A stretch of DNA of 64,000 nucleotides from Glandiceps talaboti (lineage: Eukaryota > Hemichordata > Enteropneusta > Spengelidae), in assembly GCF_964340395.1 (NCBI RefSeq), contig NC_135568.1:5347079-5411078 (forward strand). Direction: 5' to 3'. A program made the translations under genes and the position numbers. This document shows, piece after piece, positions 1 through 41,712 of the stretch. The notes beneath the pieces were generated by a model. That model made no database searches and was not told where the DNA came from. It saw nothing but the letters and a program-made list of their open reading frames with translations. How positions within the stretch are numbered: the stretch's first letter is position 1; every line of letters begins with the position of its first letter.

Positions 1-18
1 GAGATATAGGGAAGTAAA

Positions 19-419
19 TAGTCTAGTTTCTGATGTTCGTATTCTGATTATACACGAGCGTTATCGTGATACTATGTGTAGTCAGCCCCCGTTGCTCAAG
101 CACAGATATCTGTGCTACCCCCTGTGGCGTTCATATAAACATGATGATGTTATCGCGTCCCCCACATGATTTTAATTTCACTAGATTGCAGGTGGAGTCC
201 TGGTTGGACATTTACATATCAGTCCTAGATCGTAGAAACGTGAGAACGATGACGACAGCCTGACAATTTGTAATGGATTACTACTGACATGCGCCATTTG
301 AGCGTCGCTCACCATGGGGGTTGAACCACATTTAACGCCTTAAGCAATGGGATTGACTAGACGTAGTATGAATATAACACTAGTGTATAATCAGAATACG
401 GGCGTCAGGAACTAGACTA
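19..419. mobile_element. Foldback / MITE-like element with about 85-bp imperfect terminal inverted repeats
   Basis: The segment at 19-103 is an imperfect reverse complement of 334-419. The outer 37 bp (19-55 against 383-419) match at all but about four positions, and similarity continues inward with blocks such as GTTAT, ATACTA and TAGTCA. Both flanks carry a similar GGAAGT(T)AAATA string, which may be a decayed target duplication. The inside has no supportable coding sequence, so this is a non-autonomous element. The superfamily cannot be told. Confidence 0.7.
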
Positions 420-2942
420 GGAAGTTAAATAATAATACAACCTATTTAGAGGATAAATACTTGTGATATCATATGGGCATGGGTGTTCTCTAATTTGCAT
501 ACTCTGGGTACAAGCTGTGGGAAATTCCAAAGTAACCAAACTTTGAGGACTCTGTCTATTGAAATTAACTGTTTGAAATGACCACAAGTAATGTATAGAC
601 AATATCAATATTGTTACAGCTAGTATAGGGCTCTATAGACTTGGGATAATTAACAAAGTATTGGAATTTCAGTCAAACAATAGAATTCATTAGCCAGGGG
701 ATCACCCTTTTGTTTTGATGGTTAAATACAGTGTTCAGTATGAATGTCAAGTACACAATTGGTATTTGAACTTCAAGGTATCTGTGAGGGCATGTTAAAG
801 CGGGGAAAACTTTCTAAATATAAACATGTGCTGACTTGACATACTCCAGAGTAGCATGTACTGTATATTAGGCCTAACTAAAAATTTATGTGGTTCCGAT
901 TACGCCCAATTTTAGAATAGGTGAGGTAGGGAGATTTTTTATTTTATTTTTTTTAATGTTTTTTTTTTCATATGTGAGTGTAGTTATGTTTTCCGTTGTT
1001 TTCTATATGGTCTATGTGTTACTGGTTTCTTCTCATCAGATGTACAGTCATTACAGATTGAAAGAACAGTTTTGTATTGTCTTTTCAAGTTGATGTCAGT
1101 TTCTGTATCCACTATTTCTTGCGAGACTTCACAATTTTCGCGATTTATTTTTTTTGAATACGTAAAAAAAACCAAACAATTTTTTTTATTAGGCTTTATG
1201 GTGATGATAGTAATACTAATAATAATAGTTTTTTGTTGGAAGACAATGCCAGTGAACACTAACCTGCAGTTGGCTGTATAAAAACTGAAAGTGAATCATA
1301 TAATGCACTGTAGCCACCTGAGATTGATTGGAGATATGTGTACATGTATATATTACTCTGTTTGATCGTAAAACATGTACATATACTGGTATAATAATGT
1401 AGCATGTTATTAAAGTAAAAAAAGATAAAAAGTCAATCTTTCAAAGCCTAAACACTGCCATAAGTATGCCCTCTAAGCCAATTTGATGTGCCACTAACTG
1501 ACACAATTTCCACTAACACACCAAAATGTGGTGTTCCCGTATATTTGTATCTGTTACTTTGTGGTGACTCACAAGAAATCCCAGTTTTTCTCATTTTGAC
1601 TCACAACAATAAAATTTGGCTATCATTAGAGGGCACGCTGACTGCCAATATTAGTGTATAAAGTACACCATCATGAGGGCACCCTCATACACTGGTCTAC
1701 CCCTTTCAGAGAAGGCTAGTCTGGATGCCAACTGTGGTTTCTAACCACAGTGAGTGAAAGTATAAATCGTAATGACACTGTATAGGAACTAGACTTGAGA
1801 AGGCTGGTGAAGGCAGAGCAACATGACATATCTTAGTCTATGTCACTATATCACTATATGTGAGCTGATGATGTATTTACACTCTTCAAGAATCAAATCA
1901 AATCTAAGTCTATGCAAGTAAAACCATGTGACCTCTTGTGAAAGACAAACATTTACCTTTTGGGTAAGGAGAATAAATACTGGTTTATATAGTGAGTCAC
2001 TACATTATGTAGTCTGTAACATTTGACATATCCTACAGTCTATACATGGTAATAGGGGAATACCAATTTTTGATGTGTCACATGACATCTGTCACACTTC
2101 ATCAGTGGCATGTTAATCTGGGTATAAAGAGGGCCTACACTGTTTATGAGTCGCCTTAGACCAAATAAAAAAAAATAGGGGTGTTTCCGATAACCTGACA
2201 GACCCTAGGTTAAGCCACCGACCCTAAACATTATTTACATATAAAAATAGTACATTATGACAATTTACTTCTGTTTCCCTATAGATATTCTTCCCAAAGT
2301 TCTTTGGTTACATTATTAAACCACATTTCAGAGAAAAACAATGTAATTTCAGACTATAACAGCACAGTCTGCATTTTGTGTTTGTCTACTTCTGAATCAC
2401 AAAATTGTCTTCATTTACTTCTTTTACACCTCATCAACTGTAATGGAAGTATTGTAACCAACAACTATCTTGTCTTTGGGTCAAATGTAAACTGAAATAA
2501 AATTCCGAGCTACCTACCCTATTTTCTGAAGTCATATTATCAAAAACAAACATTTTTTTTTTTGCGTTATGAAGGATAGGGAAACACCAAATATTTATAT
2601 ATGAAATTTTGCTGTGTCGTTAGTAATAGGTCAAGTGGGTATTACGAGAGCACTCTTTTGATAAACCTGTCGACTCTAAAGTCCACCCACTTCCTCTTTT
2701 TATGTTGTGATTCAAAAGGGAACATAGATTGGTTTGTTTGTTTTTGTACTTGCCTGTGAGTGAATCATGGAACGCTGAAAGAGTTTATAACAGTTACATT
2801 TCATTTAGACTTCCTTAAGTCTCTAGCTCTGGGCTCTTTCAATCTTTTTGAATAAATAGTGTGTTCTTTTGTGTGGTAGTGACTTGAGTGAGTAATTGCA
2901 AACAGTCTGGTGAACACTAAGCCATTGGGAGACTACTTGTAA

Positions 2943-2961
2943 GGGGGGGGGGGGGGGGGGG
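2943..2961 (+). repeat. Homopolymer G tract, 19 bases
   Basis: This is an uninterrupted run of G on the plus strand. Such tracts can form G-quadruplexes and are prone to length errors in assembly. Smaller relatives are the C13 run at 8488-8500 and the G15 run at 27097-27111. Confidence 0.95.
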
Positions 2962-3296
2962 AGAAAAGAAGTTTACATTTTCCTTAACATTTTCCTTTAC
3001 AAAATTTAAAATAAACAAATTCAACACATTGAAGATTATGAGACCAAAAAACAATTTAATAATTTTCAGTGGATAGATTGTTGATTATCTGATTGAAAAA
3101 AAAATATTTCTCAAGTTAGAGCTAGAGCTGAAGTAAATTTAGAATCAGCATACATGTATTCATGTGAACATGTACATGTATAGCCTTGAAGGTTATGTCC
3201 TCCAGGAGATACTAGTGATGTATTTCCTACCCGTGACCTAATGAATAACTCAATGTTTCAAGGTATATTTTGGTCATGACCAGTCTTTTTTTAAAC

Positions 3297-3369
3297 TTAT
3301 TTTTATTTTTATTTTGTTTTTAGTAATAATAAAAAATAAAAATAAAAATAAAAAATAAAAAATAAAAAC
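3297..3369. repeat. Palindromic (ATTTT)n/(AAAAT)n microsatellite
   Basis: T-rich pentanucleotide repeats are followed directly by their A-rich complement, so the 70-bp stretch could fold on itself. Slippage combined with an inversion is the simplest origin. Confidence 0.8.
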
Positions 3370-3829
3370 ACATCCAGTTTTATATTTGTCCTAGTTAGTC
3401 ACCGTAAAATTTGAATTTAAACACAGGTTGAAATAAGTCTGATAGTTCTAAATTATCCTGGTATGAAATTAATAATAAAATAATTATAATCTATCCTACT
3501 GGACTTGCTGTTGCTATGAAAGGGAACAGTTTCACATACTATCGTGGATGCTTCTGTCATGCCAACTGATGATCTAAATAAGGCAAACTTAAATGGAATT
3601 AAAACCACAAAATTAGTCAACTTCTACCACTTCCGCTTCATGATTTCAATTCAATTCAATTCAACGAATTATTGAGCAAAATCAAAACTATTCAGTATTC
3701 AACTTTCCCAGTAGTATAATTAATAATAACTTTAAAACCAAACTTTAGTCAAGCTTTTTACATGAGGCCTTTGTAGGAAAACCTTTATTTACAATTAAAA
3801 AGTATGTGATATTTATTTATTTATTTAAT

Positions 3830-3948
3830 TTGATACTCTTTGTGTCCTATATGTCAGAGGGCTGGATGTGGCTCTTTTTTTTGTAAATTTTATTTTTAAA
3901 AGTATTCAGTGTATTGTATAATTTGATAGGTCCATATAGGACACCTTA

Positions 3949-3993
<45 letters not shown>
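3830..3993 (+). mobile_element. Possible retroelement 3' end with AATAAA and (AAC)n tail
   Basis: A short unique stretch ends in CCTTAATAAAC followed by about 14 AAC trinucleotides at 3952-3993. A polyadenylation-like hexamer immediately followed by a 3-bp tail repeat is typical of truncated non-LTR elements or SINEs. No reverse-transcriptase reading frame precedes it, so this is at most a 5'-truncated tail. Confidence 0.35.
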
Positions 3994-3994
<1 letters not shown>

Positions 3995-4391
3995 TGTGTA
4001 ATGTATTACTATATATAAAAGAGACACTGTCAGTCAAGGGCATGGCAATGAGGAATAAATACCTGACTTGACCATGAATGCATTGGGCCATTAACTGCTC
4101 AAGGATATGCTTCTCTGTTTTAGCAAATTTCAAAAGAATCGTCACACTTGGGCTTTTTTTCGTAGTCTCAATGGACTACCACTTTCAAAAACTGGCAGCC
4201 CAAGGATGGTGACCATTAGTCCCATAGTATGTATTCCTAAATTGAGGACTCCATTGGAAATTGTGTGTTAACAAAATATTGTAAGTTTAAGTTCTGTAAA
4301 TCTTACATCCTCACAAAATTAGCAGTAGCCTGAGTGAGCTAACAGCTGTAAATTATGGTAGCCCTGTCACAGGAATTGGTAGACTGGTGAT

Positions 4392-35690
<31,299 letters not shown>

Positions 35691-35708
35691 GAATCAACAA
35701 GTTGTAAC

Positions 35709-35795
35709 ACCAGGATGTTGACCTTACAGATCAGAAATACCAGGATGTTGACCTTATATTTCAATAATACCAGGATGTTGACCTTACAAGTCAAA
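35709..35795. repeat. 30-bp minisatellite, 3 copies
   Basis: ACCAGGATGTTGACCTTA recurs three times with short A/T-rich joins, just after the stop codon. Confidence 0.85.
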
Positions 35796-36298
35796 ACCAG
35801 ATTAGATACTTGTAACAGTTCCAGTATTTTCCCAAAGCTAGTTCTTTAAGTTTATATGTGCTTTCTAAGATTTTGCTAATCATGCTTTTTAAGATTAGCA
35901 ATTTAAAAACTATTAAAGACCAAAAATGACTTTGGCATACTGTGCTTTCTCGAAAACTGCGTCGCAATTTCAGAATTATACAAAAATACTATGCAACAAT
36001 TTTTCTGAAACAGATTTTAGTGTAAAATACTTTTGTATATTTCCTATTGATATATTTTATACAGATCTTTAACAGAAATTTGTAAAAACTTGGATGAATC
36101 TTAGCAAAATGACCAATTTGGTATTTAGAGTTAGATTATGAAACCTTGCAAAGAAACTAATGAGAAAGTATATTTTCAATTTCACAGATTATAGGTACAT
36201 TGTTTTTACATTTCATGTCAAAAAAATGTTGTAATATTGCTCACAAATCACTTCTGCATCCATTCCATGAAAATTTCTAAAAGTTAAACTGTTTTGTT

Positions 36299-36347
36299 AG
36301 ACTGTAAGATATGCTGTGTTGTTCCGCCCTCACTGGCCTCCTCTGAC
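36299..36347 (+). repeat. Dispersed repeat, copy 2 of 2
   Basis: Same block order as at 21863 (GACTGTAAGATATG, TTCC, CCTCA, TGGCCTCCTCT). Confidence 0.55.
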
Positions 36348-36479
36348 TGGTGTGTGAGGGCGCCCTATAATGGCATACCCTACAGACTACTTTTGTGTGC
36401 TTAGAACTGTTAAGAAGAAGATAATGGATTAAAGTCTTTGAATATCCTGGCAAAACTGCTGAATTAATATGTAAATATA

Positions 36480-36556
36480 TGTATGACCAGCCTTCCTTAT
36501 ATGACAGGTCCATTAATATGTTAATTATGTATGACCAGCCTTCCTTATATGGAAGG
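36480..36556. repeat. Short tandem duplication, period about 49 bp
   Basis: TGTATGACCAGCCTTCC and TTATATG occur twice, starting near 36480 and 36529. Confidence 0.75.
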
Positions 36557-37326
36557 TTTCTATTCAAGATTTTAATACATATGCAAATTTATTTTATATT
36601 GTTTTTACAAAAATGTGAAAGTGTGAAATTATTATTTGTTGTGCTGTTTTGAATTGCTTTAGTGTCAACTGTATCATTCGTGAATGCCAAACCAGGTCAG
36701 ATGTTTATGCAGTTTGATTTACATTTTTTGTTGTTTTTTTGCTGAAAGTGTTCAAATTTTCAGATATTTTGTATCGACAGAAAACGGTCATTCATATTAA
36801 ACTGTATGATATACTCTGTCAGTGGCAGCATTGTCAAGTGATGTAGAATTCTATTACGCTATGTTAACTTGATATAATATTGTGTTTTCCTCCTAACTAT
36901 GCATAATATTTGCAAGACAAATTGACCCAAAGTTGTACATTTATATAAATATTTGCTACATACTGCTGCCCTCCTGTGTATACATATTTCATTTCTGAGA
37001 AAAATTTTCTGACTTTGAAGTGTTTTTTTTTATGAGTGTTATTTAAATATTCAGTGATCGTGTGTACTTTGTTTTGAATTGTGCATTTGAAAACAAAACC
37101 ACCTATAACAATGCAGTATTGATATGATTTCTTGTTCATTTTTTTCCATGTCTTAATATACACTTATTACCTGGCTATAAAGACACAAGTAGATGTATGT
37201 TACCCTGAGGACTGTTATGTAGCAACGATTCCCCCAAGACTTAAAAACTGAGACAATAATTGCTACATATTAGCATGAGGTGTAATATGCTGTCAACTAG
37301 TGCCCGAATAAGGCAAGACAATAAGT

Positions 37327-37547
37327 GTTTTATAACACATCACATTCTCAGGCATATATTCTTTCCATAGTCAAAGCAAATACCCAATGACTTTCCGACT
37401 GCTACATGAATATTGCCCTAGGGAGAATAGAACATGACTACTGCCCCTATATGCAAATTTTAGGTCACTATGGGTCAGTAGTCCATACCACATGATACCG
37501 TCTAAGCCAATCACTGAAGGTTATATGAAAATGATGTGTTATAAAAC
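37327..37547. mobile_element. Small element with perfect 16-bp terminal inverted repeats
   Basis: GTTTTATAACACATCA at 37327-37342 is exactly mirrored at 37532-37547. The 220-bp interior is noncoding. No clear target duplication is seen, so it could also be a plain hairpin locus. Confidence 0.5.
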
Positions 37548-37823
37548 TGTATAAGATACTAAATTCTCCTGTACAGTTAAAACTTTGAAAGCAGATAATA
37601 CTTTATTTTTCATATAAATCTTTGCAGTGGCAATTTTCTAATCTATTTTGATATAAATCATGTCGGAGGAAGTCAATTATGTATTTTATACAGAACTTGT
37701 ACAGATATTTGTGCTTTTCAGAGATTTTTAATGTGTTTTGTTATCAATTGTGCATGGAGGGTTTAATGACAATGTATATTCGAGACAATGATCTGTAAAT
37801 ATTGCAAGGTCTGATGATATGAA

Positions 37824-37829
37824 AATAAA
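37824..37829 (+). terminator. Polyadenylation signal AATAAA
   Basis: A canonical AATAAA is followed within 25 bp by a GTGG/TTG-containing stretch, a plausible cleavage region for the upstream plus-strand gene. Confidence 0.45.
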
Positions 37830-37882
37830 GACGTTATTAAGAGTGGTTGACTGTACTCAAGTTATAGTATAGCTCATCTATA

Positions 37883-37930
37883 GTGTGTGTGTGTATGTCT
37901 GTGTGTGTATGTATGTGTGCGTGTTTCTGT
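37883..37930. repeat. (GT)n / (TGTA)n microsatellite at the array edge
   Basis: An interrupted GT-rich run sits about 45 bp left of the satellite boundary. Confidence 0.8.
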
Positions 37931-37975
37931 GTGTCTGTTTAACCATGCGTACATGTGTCCATGGCTGCATGTCTG

Positions 37976-38463
37976 TGGTGCGAACTGATTCCCTTAATTT
38001 TCTGTTTCATCGCCTCATGAATAAAACAAAAATCAGAATTCTTTATCAAACTTGTCACAACGCGATTAGAGATCGATGCGTGAAGGTGCCTCATGATCAC
38101 GGCCAACCATAAAGACAAATTGTTTTTTTTTAAGTCTATGAAGAAATGGGCTTTCATGATGTATCTCGCAGATATATTTTTATATTTATCTTAAATTATC
38201 CAAAATCCCTTCTAAAATATTATTTACTTGGGCCATGGGCACAGTGAAAACGAATTATCACTTAACAGGTGAGAAATGTCATTTCTTTGTATTGCTAATA
38301 GCAACAGGTGATCCCAGAATCAACCCATTCCGGCCTGGGTCTGTATGGTACGCCGTAATAGGGTGCCCTCAAGCATCGCTCTCTTAAATGGTTCAAGAAT
38401 TCTGATTTTTTTTATTCATGAGGCGATGAAACATAAAATTACGGGAATCAGTTCGCACCACGG
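37976..38463 (-). mobile_element. Inverted, diverged left-end copy; possible ancestral TIR element
   Basis: This stretch is the reverse complement of monomer sequence. It starts at GTGGTGCGAACTGATTCCC and ends near 38463 with the mirrored GGGAATCAGTTCGCACCAC, so the spacer is bracketed by terminal inverted repeats of over 80 bp. The part left of about 38230 carries many substitutions and deletions (for example around 38170-38225) relative to the array, so it is older than the homogenised units. The array's left boundary coincides with this terminus. Confidence 0.55.
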
Positions 38464-39060
38464 GCAAGATATAAGCCTAGAGGTAATGGGTATGGTTCCG
38501 ATGTGTTCATAGGGGGCTTATAAGCTCTGCAATCGTCTCTGGTAGTTTGCAAAGGTTTCTATTGTTCAAACATACGCCGAAAGTTACCGAGACAACCGTG
38601 ATTTGCTCTTCGGGAACCATCGGTCTTTGCTTCTTTGTTTGACGTCGCTGTATAAAGCAAAGGCCGATAGTTCCCGAAGAGCAAATCACGGTTTTCTCGG
38701 TAACTTTCGGCGTATGTTTGAACAATAGAAACCTTTGCAAACTACCAGAGACGATTGCAGAGCTTATAAGCCCCCTATGAACACATCGGAACCATACCCA
38801 TTACCTCTAGGCTTATATCTTGCCCGTGGTGCGAACTGATTCCCGTAATTTTATGTTTCATCGCCTCATGAATAAAAAAAATCAAAATTCTTAAACCATT
38901 TAAGAGAGCGATGCTTGAGGGCACCCTATTACGGCGTACCATACAGACCCAGGCCGGAATGGGTTGATTCTGGGATCACCTGTTGCTATTAGCAATACAA
39001 AGAAATGACATTTCTCACCTGTTAAGTGATAATTCGTTTTCACTGTGCCCATGGCCCAAG
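38226..39060. repeat. Head-to-head junction: near-perfect palindrome of about 830 bp centred on GACGTC
   Basis: Sequence left of GACGTC (38641-38646) is the reverse complement of the right arm and spacer that follow it, through 38226 on one side and 39060 on the other. Only the few bases around the centre break symmetry, because there the right side carries the left-arm version (GCTGTATAAAGC). Beyond this junction all units run in one direction. Confidence 0.85.
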
Positions 39061-41089
39061 TATACGTATAAGAGAAGTTTTTAATGCAGAAACATAAAAT
39101 TTAGGAGGGATTTTTGATAATTTAAGATAAATATGTATCTGCGATGGGAAATTATTCAATGAAATACAAATATGAATATAGAGTAGATGGCAGTATACAT
39201 CATGAAAGCCCCGTTTCTTCACAGACGTAAAAAAAAATTGTCTTTACATATGGTTGGCCGTGATGAGGCGCCCTCATACATCGATCTCTTATCGCGTTGT
39301 GACAAGTCTGTTAAAGAATTCTGATTTTTTTTATTCATGAGGCGATGAAACAGAAAATTACGGGAATCAGTTGTCACCACAGGTAAGATAGAAGCCTAGA
39401 GGTAATGGGTATAGTTCCGATGTGTTCATAGGGGGCTTATAAGCACTGTAATCGTCTCTGGAAGTTTGCAAGGCTTTCTTTTGTTCTAACTTACGCCGAA
39501 AGTTACCGAGAAAACCGTGATTTGCTCTTCGGGAACTATCGGCCTTTGCTTTACACAGCGACGTCAAACAAAGAAGCAAAGACCGATGGTTCCCGAAGAG
39601 CAAATCACGGTTTTCTCGGTAACCGTAGTATTTCGGCGTATGTTTGAACAATAGAAACCTTTGCAAACTACCAGAGACGATTGCAGAGCTTATAAGCCCC
39701 CTATGAACACATCGGAACCATACCCATTACCTCTAGGCTTATATCTTGCCCGTGGTGCGAACTGATTCCCGTAATTTTATGTTTCATCGCCTCATGAATA
39801 AAAAAAATCAGAATTCTTAAACCATTTAAGAGAGCGATGCTTGAGGGCACCCTATTACGGCGTACCATACAGATCCAGGCCGGAATGGGTTGATTCTGGG
39901 ATCACCTGTTGCTATTAGCAATACAAAGAAATGACATTTCTCACCTGTTAAGTGATAATTCGTTTTCACTGTGCCCATGGCCCAAGTATACGTATAAGAG
40001 AAGTTTTTAATGCAGAAACATAAAATTTAGGAGGGATTTTTGATAATTTAAGATAAATATGTATCTGCGATGGGAAATTATTCAATGAAATACAAATATG
40101 AATATAGAGTAGATGGCAGTATACATCATGAAAGCCCCGTTTCTTCACAGACGTAAAAAAAAATTATCTTTACATATGGTTGGCCGTGATGAGACGCCCT
40201 CATACATCGATCTCTTATCGCGTTGTGACAAGTCTGTTAAAGAATTCTGATTTTTTTTATTCATGAGGCGATGAAACAGAAAATTACGGGAATCAGTTAT
40301 CACCACAGGTAAGATAGAAGCCTAGAGGTAATGGGTATAGTTCCGATGTGTTCATAGGGGGCTTATAAGCACTGTAATCGTCTCTGGAAGTTTGCAAGGC
40401 TTTCTTTTGTTCTAACTTACGCCGAAAGTTACCGAGAAAACCGTGATTTGCTCTTCGGGAACTATCGGCCTTTGCTTTACACAGCGACGTCAAACAAAGA
40501 AGCAAAGACCGATGGTTCCCGAAGAGCAAATCACGGTTTTCTCGGTAACTTTCGGCGTATGTTTGAACAATAGAAACCTTTGCAGCTACCAGAGACGATT
40601 GCAGAGCTTATAAGCCCCCTATGAACACATCGGAACCATACCCATTACCTCTAGGCTTATATCTTGCCCGTGGTGCGAACTGATTCCCGTAATTTTATGT
40701 TTCATCGCCTCATGAATAAAAAAAATCAGAATTCTTAAACCATTTAAGAGAGCGATGCTTGAGGGCACCCTATTACGGCGTACCATACAGACCCAGGCCG
40801 GAATGGGTTGATTCTGGGATCACCTGTTGCTATTAGCAATACAAAGAAATGACATTTCTCACCTGTTAAGTGATAATTCGTTTTCACTGTGCCCATGGCC
40901 CAAGTATACGTATAAGAGAAGTTTTTAATGCAGAAACATAAAATTTAGGAGGGATTTTTGATAATTTAAGATAAATATGTATCTGCGATGGGAAATTATT
41001 CAATGAAATACAAATATGAATATAGAGTAGATGGCAGTATACATCATGAAAGCCCCGTTTCTTCACAGACGTAAAAAAAAATTGTCTTT

Positions 41090-41712
41090 ACATATGGTTG
41101 GCCGTGATGAGACGCCCTCATACATCGATCTCTTATCGCGTTGTGACAAGTCTGTTAAAGAATTCTGATTTTTTTTATTCATGAGGCGATGAAACAGAAA
41201 ATTACGGGAATCAGTTATCACCACAGGTAAGATAGAAGCCTAGAGGTAATGGGTATAGTTCCGATGTGTTCATAGGGGGCTTATAAGCACTGTAATCGTC
41301 TCTGGAAGTTTGCAAGGCTTTCTTTTGTTCTAACTTACGCCGAAAGTTACCGAGAAAACCGTGATTTGCTCTTCGGGAACTATCGGCCTTTGCTTTACAC
41401 AGCGACGTCAAACAAAGAAGCAAAGACCGATGGTTCCCGAAGAGCAAATCACGGTTTTCTCGGTAACTTTCGGCGTATGTTTGAACAATAGAAACCTTTG
41501 CAAACTACCAGAGACGATTGCAGAGCTTATAAGCCCCCTATGAACACATCGGAACCATACCCATTACCTCTAGGCTTATATCTTGCCCGTGGTGCGAACT
41601 GATTCCCGTAATTTTATGTTTCATCGCCTCATGAATAAAAAAAATCAGAATTCTTAAACCATTTAAGAGAGCGATGCTTGAGGGCACCCTATTACGGCGT
41701 ACCATACAGACC
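41090..41712. repeat. Representative monomer inverted repeat, arms about 310 bp
   Basis: The centre is GACGTC at 41404-41409. GAATTC sites at 41160 and 41648 lie exactly symmetrically about it. Arms match well from CTTTGCTT/AAGCAAAG outward, and the similarity runs past GAATTC to TATGGTTGGCCG on the left and CGGCGTACCATA on the right. Arms differ at scattered sites (for example TCTATCTTACCTGTGG against TTATATCTTGCCCGTGG) that are conserved among copies. The same structure recurs in every monomer. Confidence 0.9.

Larger units (their letters stand above)
420..4391. other. Noncoding stretch with simple repeats, no gene seen
   Basis: ORFs here are short, AT-driven and lack coding character. The segment contains poly-T/poly-A patches (890-1200), a G tract, an (ATTTT)n/(AAAAT)n palindrome, an (AAC)n tail and scattered CATGTACATGTA motifs. 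A possible decayed element lies at about 2180-2600, where GGTGTTTCC on the left mirrors GGAAACACC on the right. The promoter and 5' UTR of the gene starting near 4.4 kb could lie in the right part, but no core motif stands out. Confidence 0.6.
35691..37845 (+). other. Probable 3' UTR of the VPS9-like gene
   Basis: About 2.1 kb of AT-rich sequence without coding character lies between the TGA and the first good polyadenylation signal. It carries a 30-bp repeat (35709-35795), a 49-bp duplication (36480-36556), a dispersed repeat (36299) and a TIR-flanked element (37327-37547). Earlier termination is possible. Confidence 0.45.
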
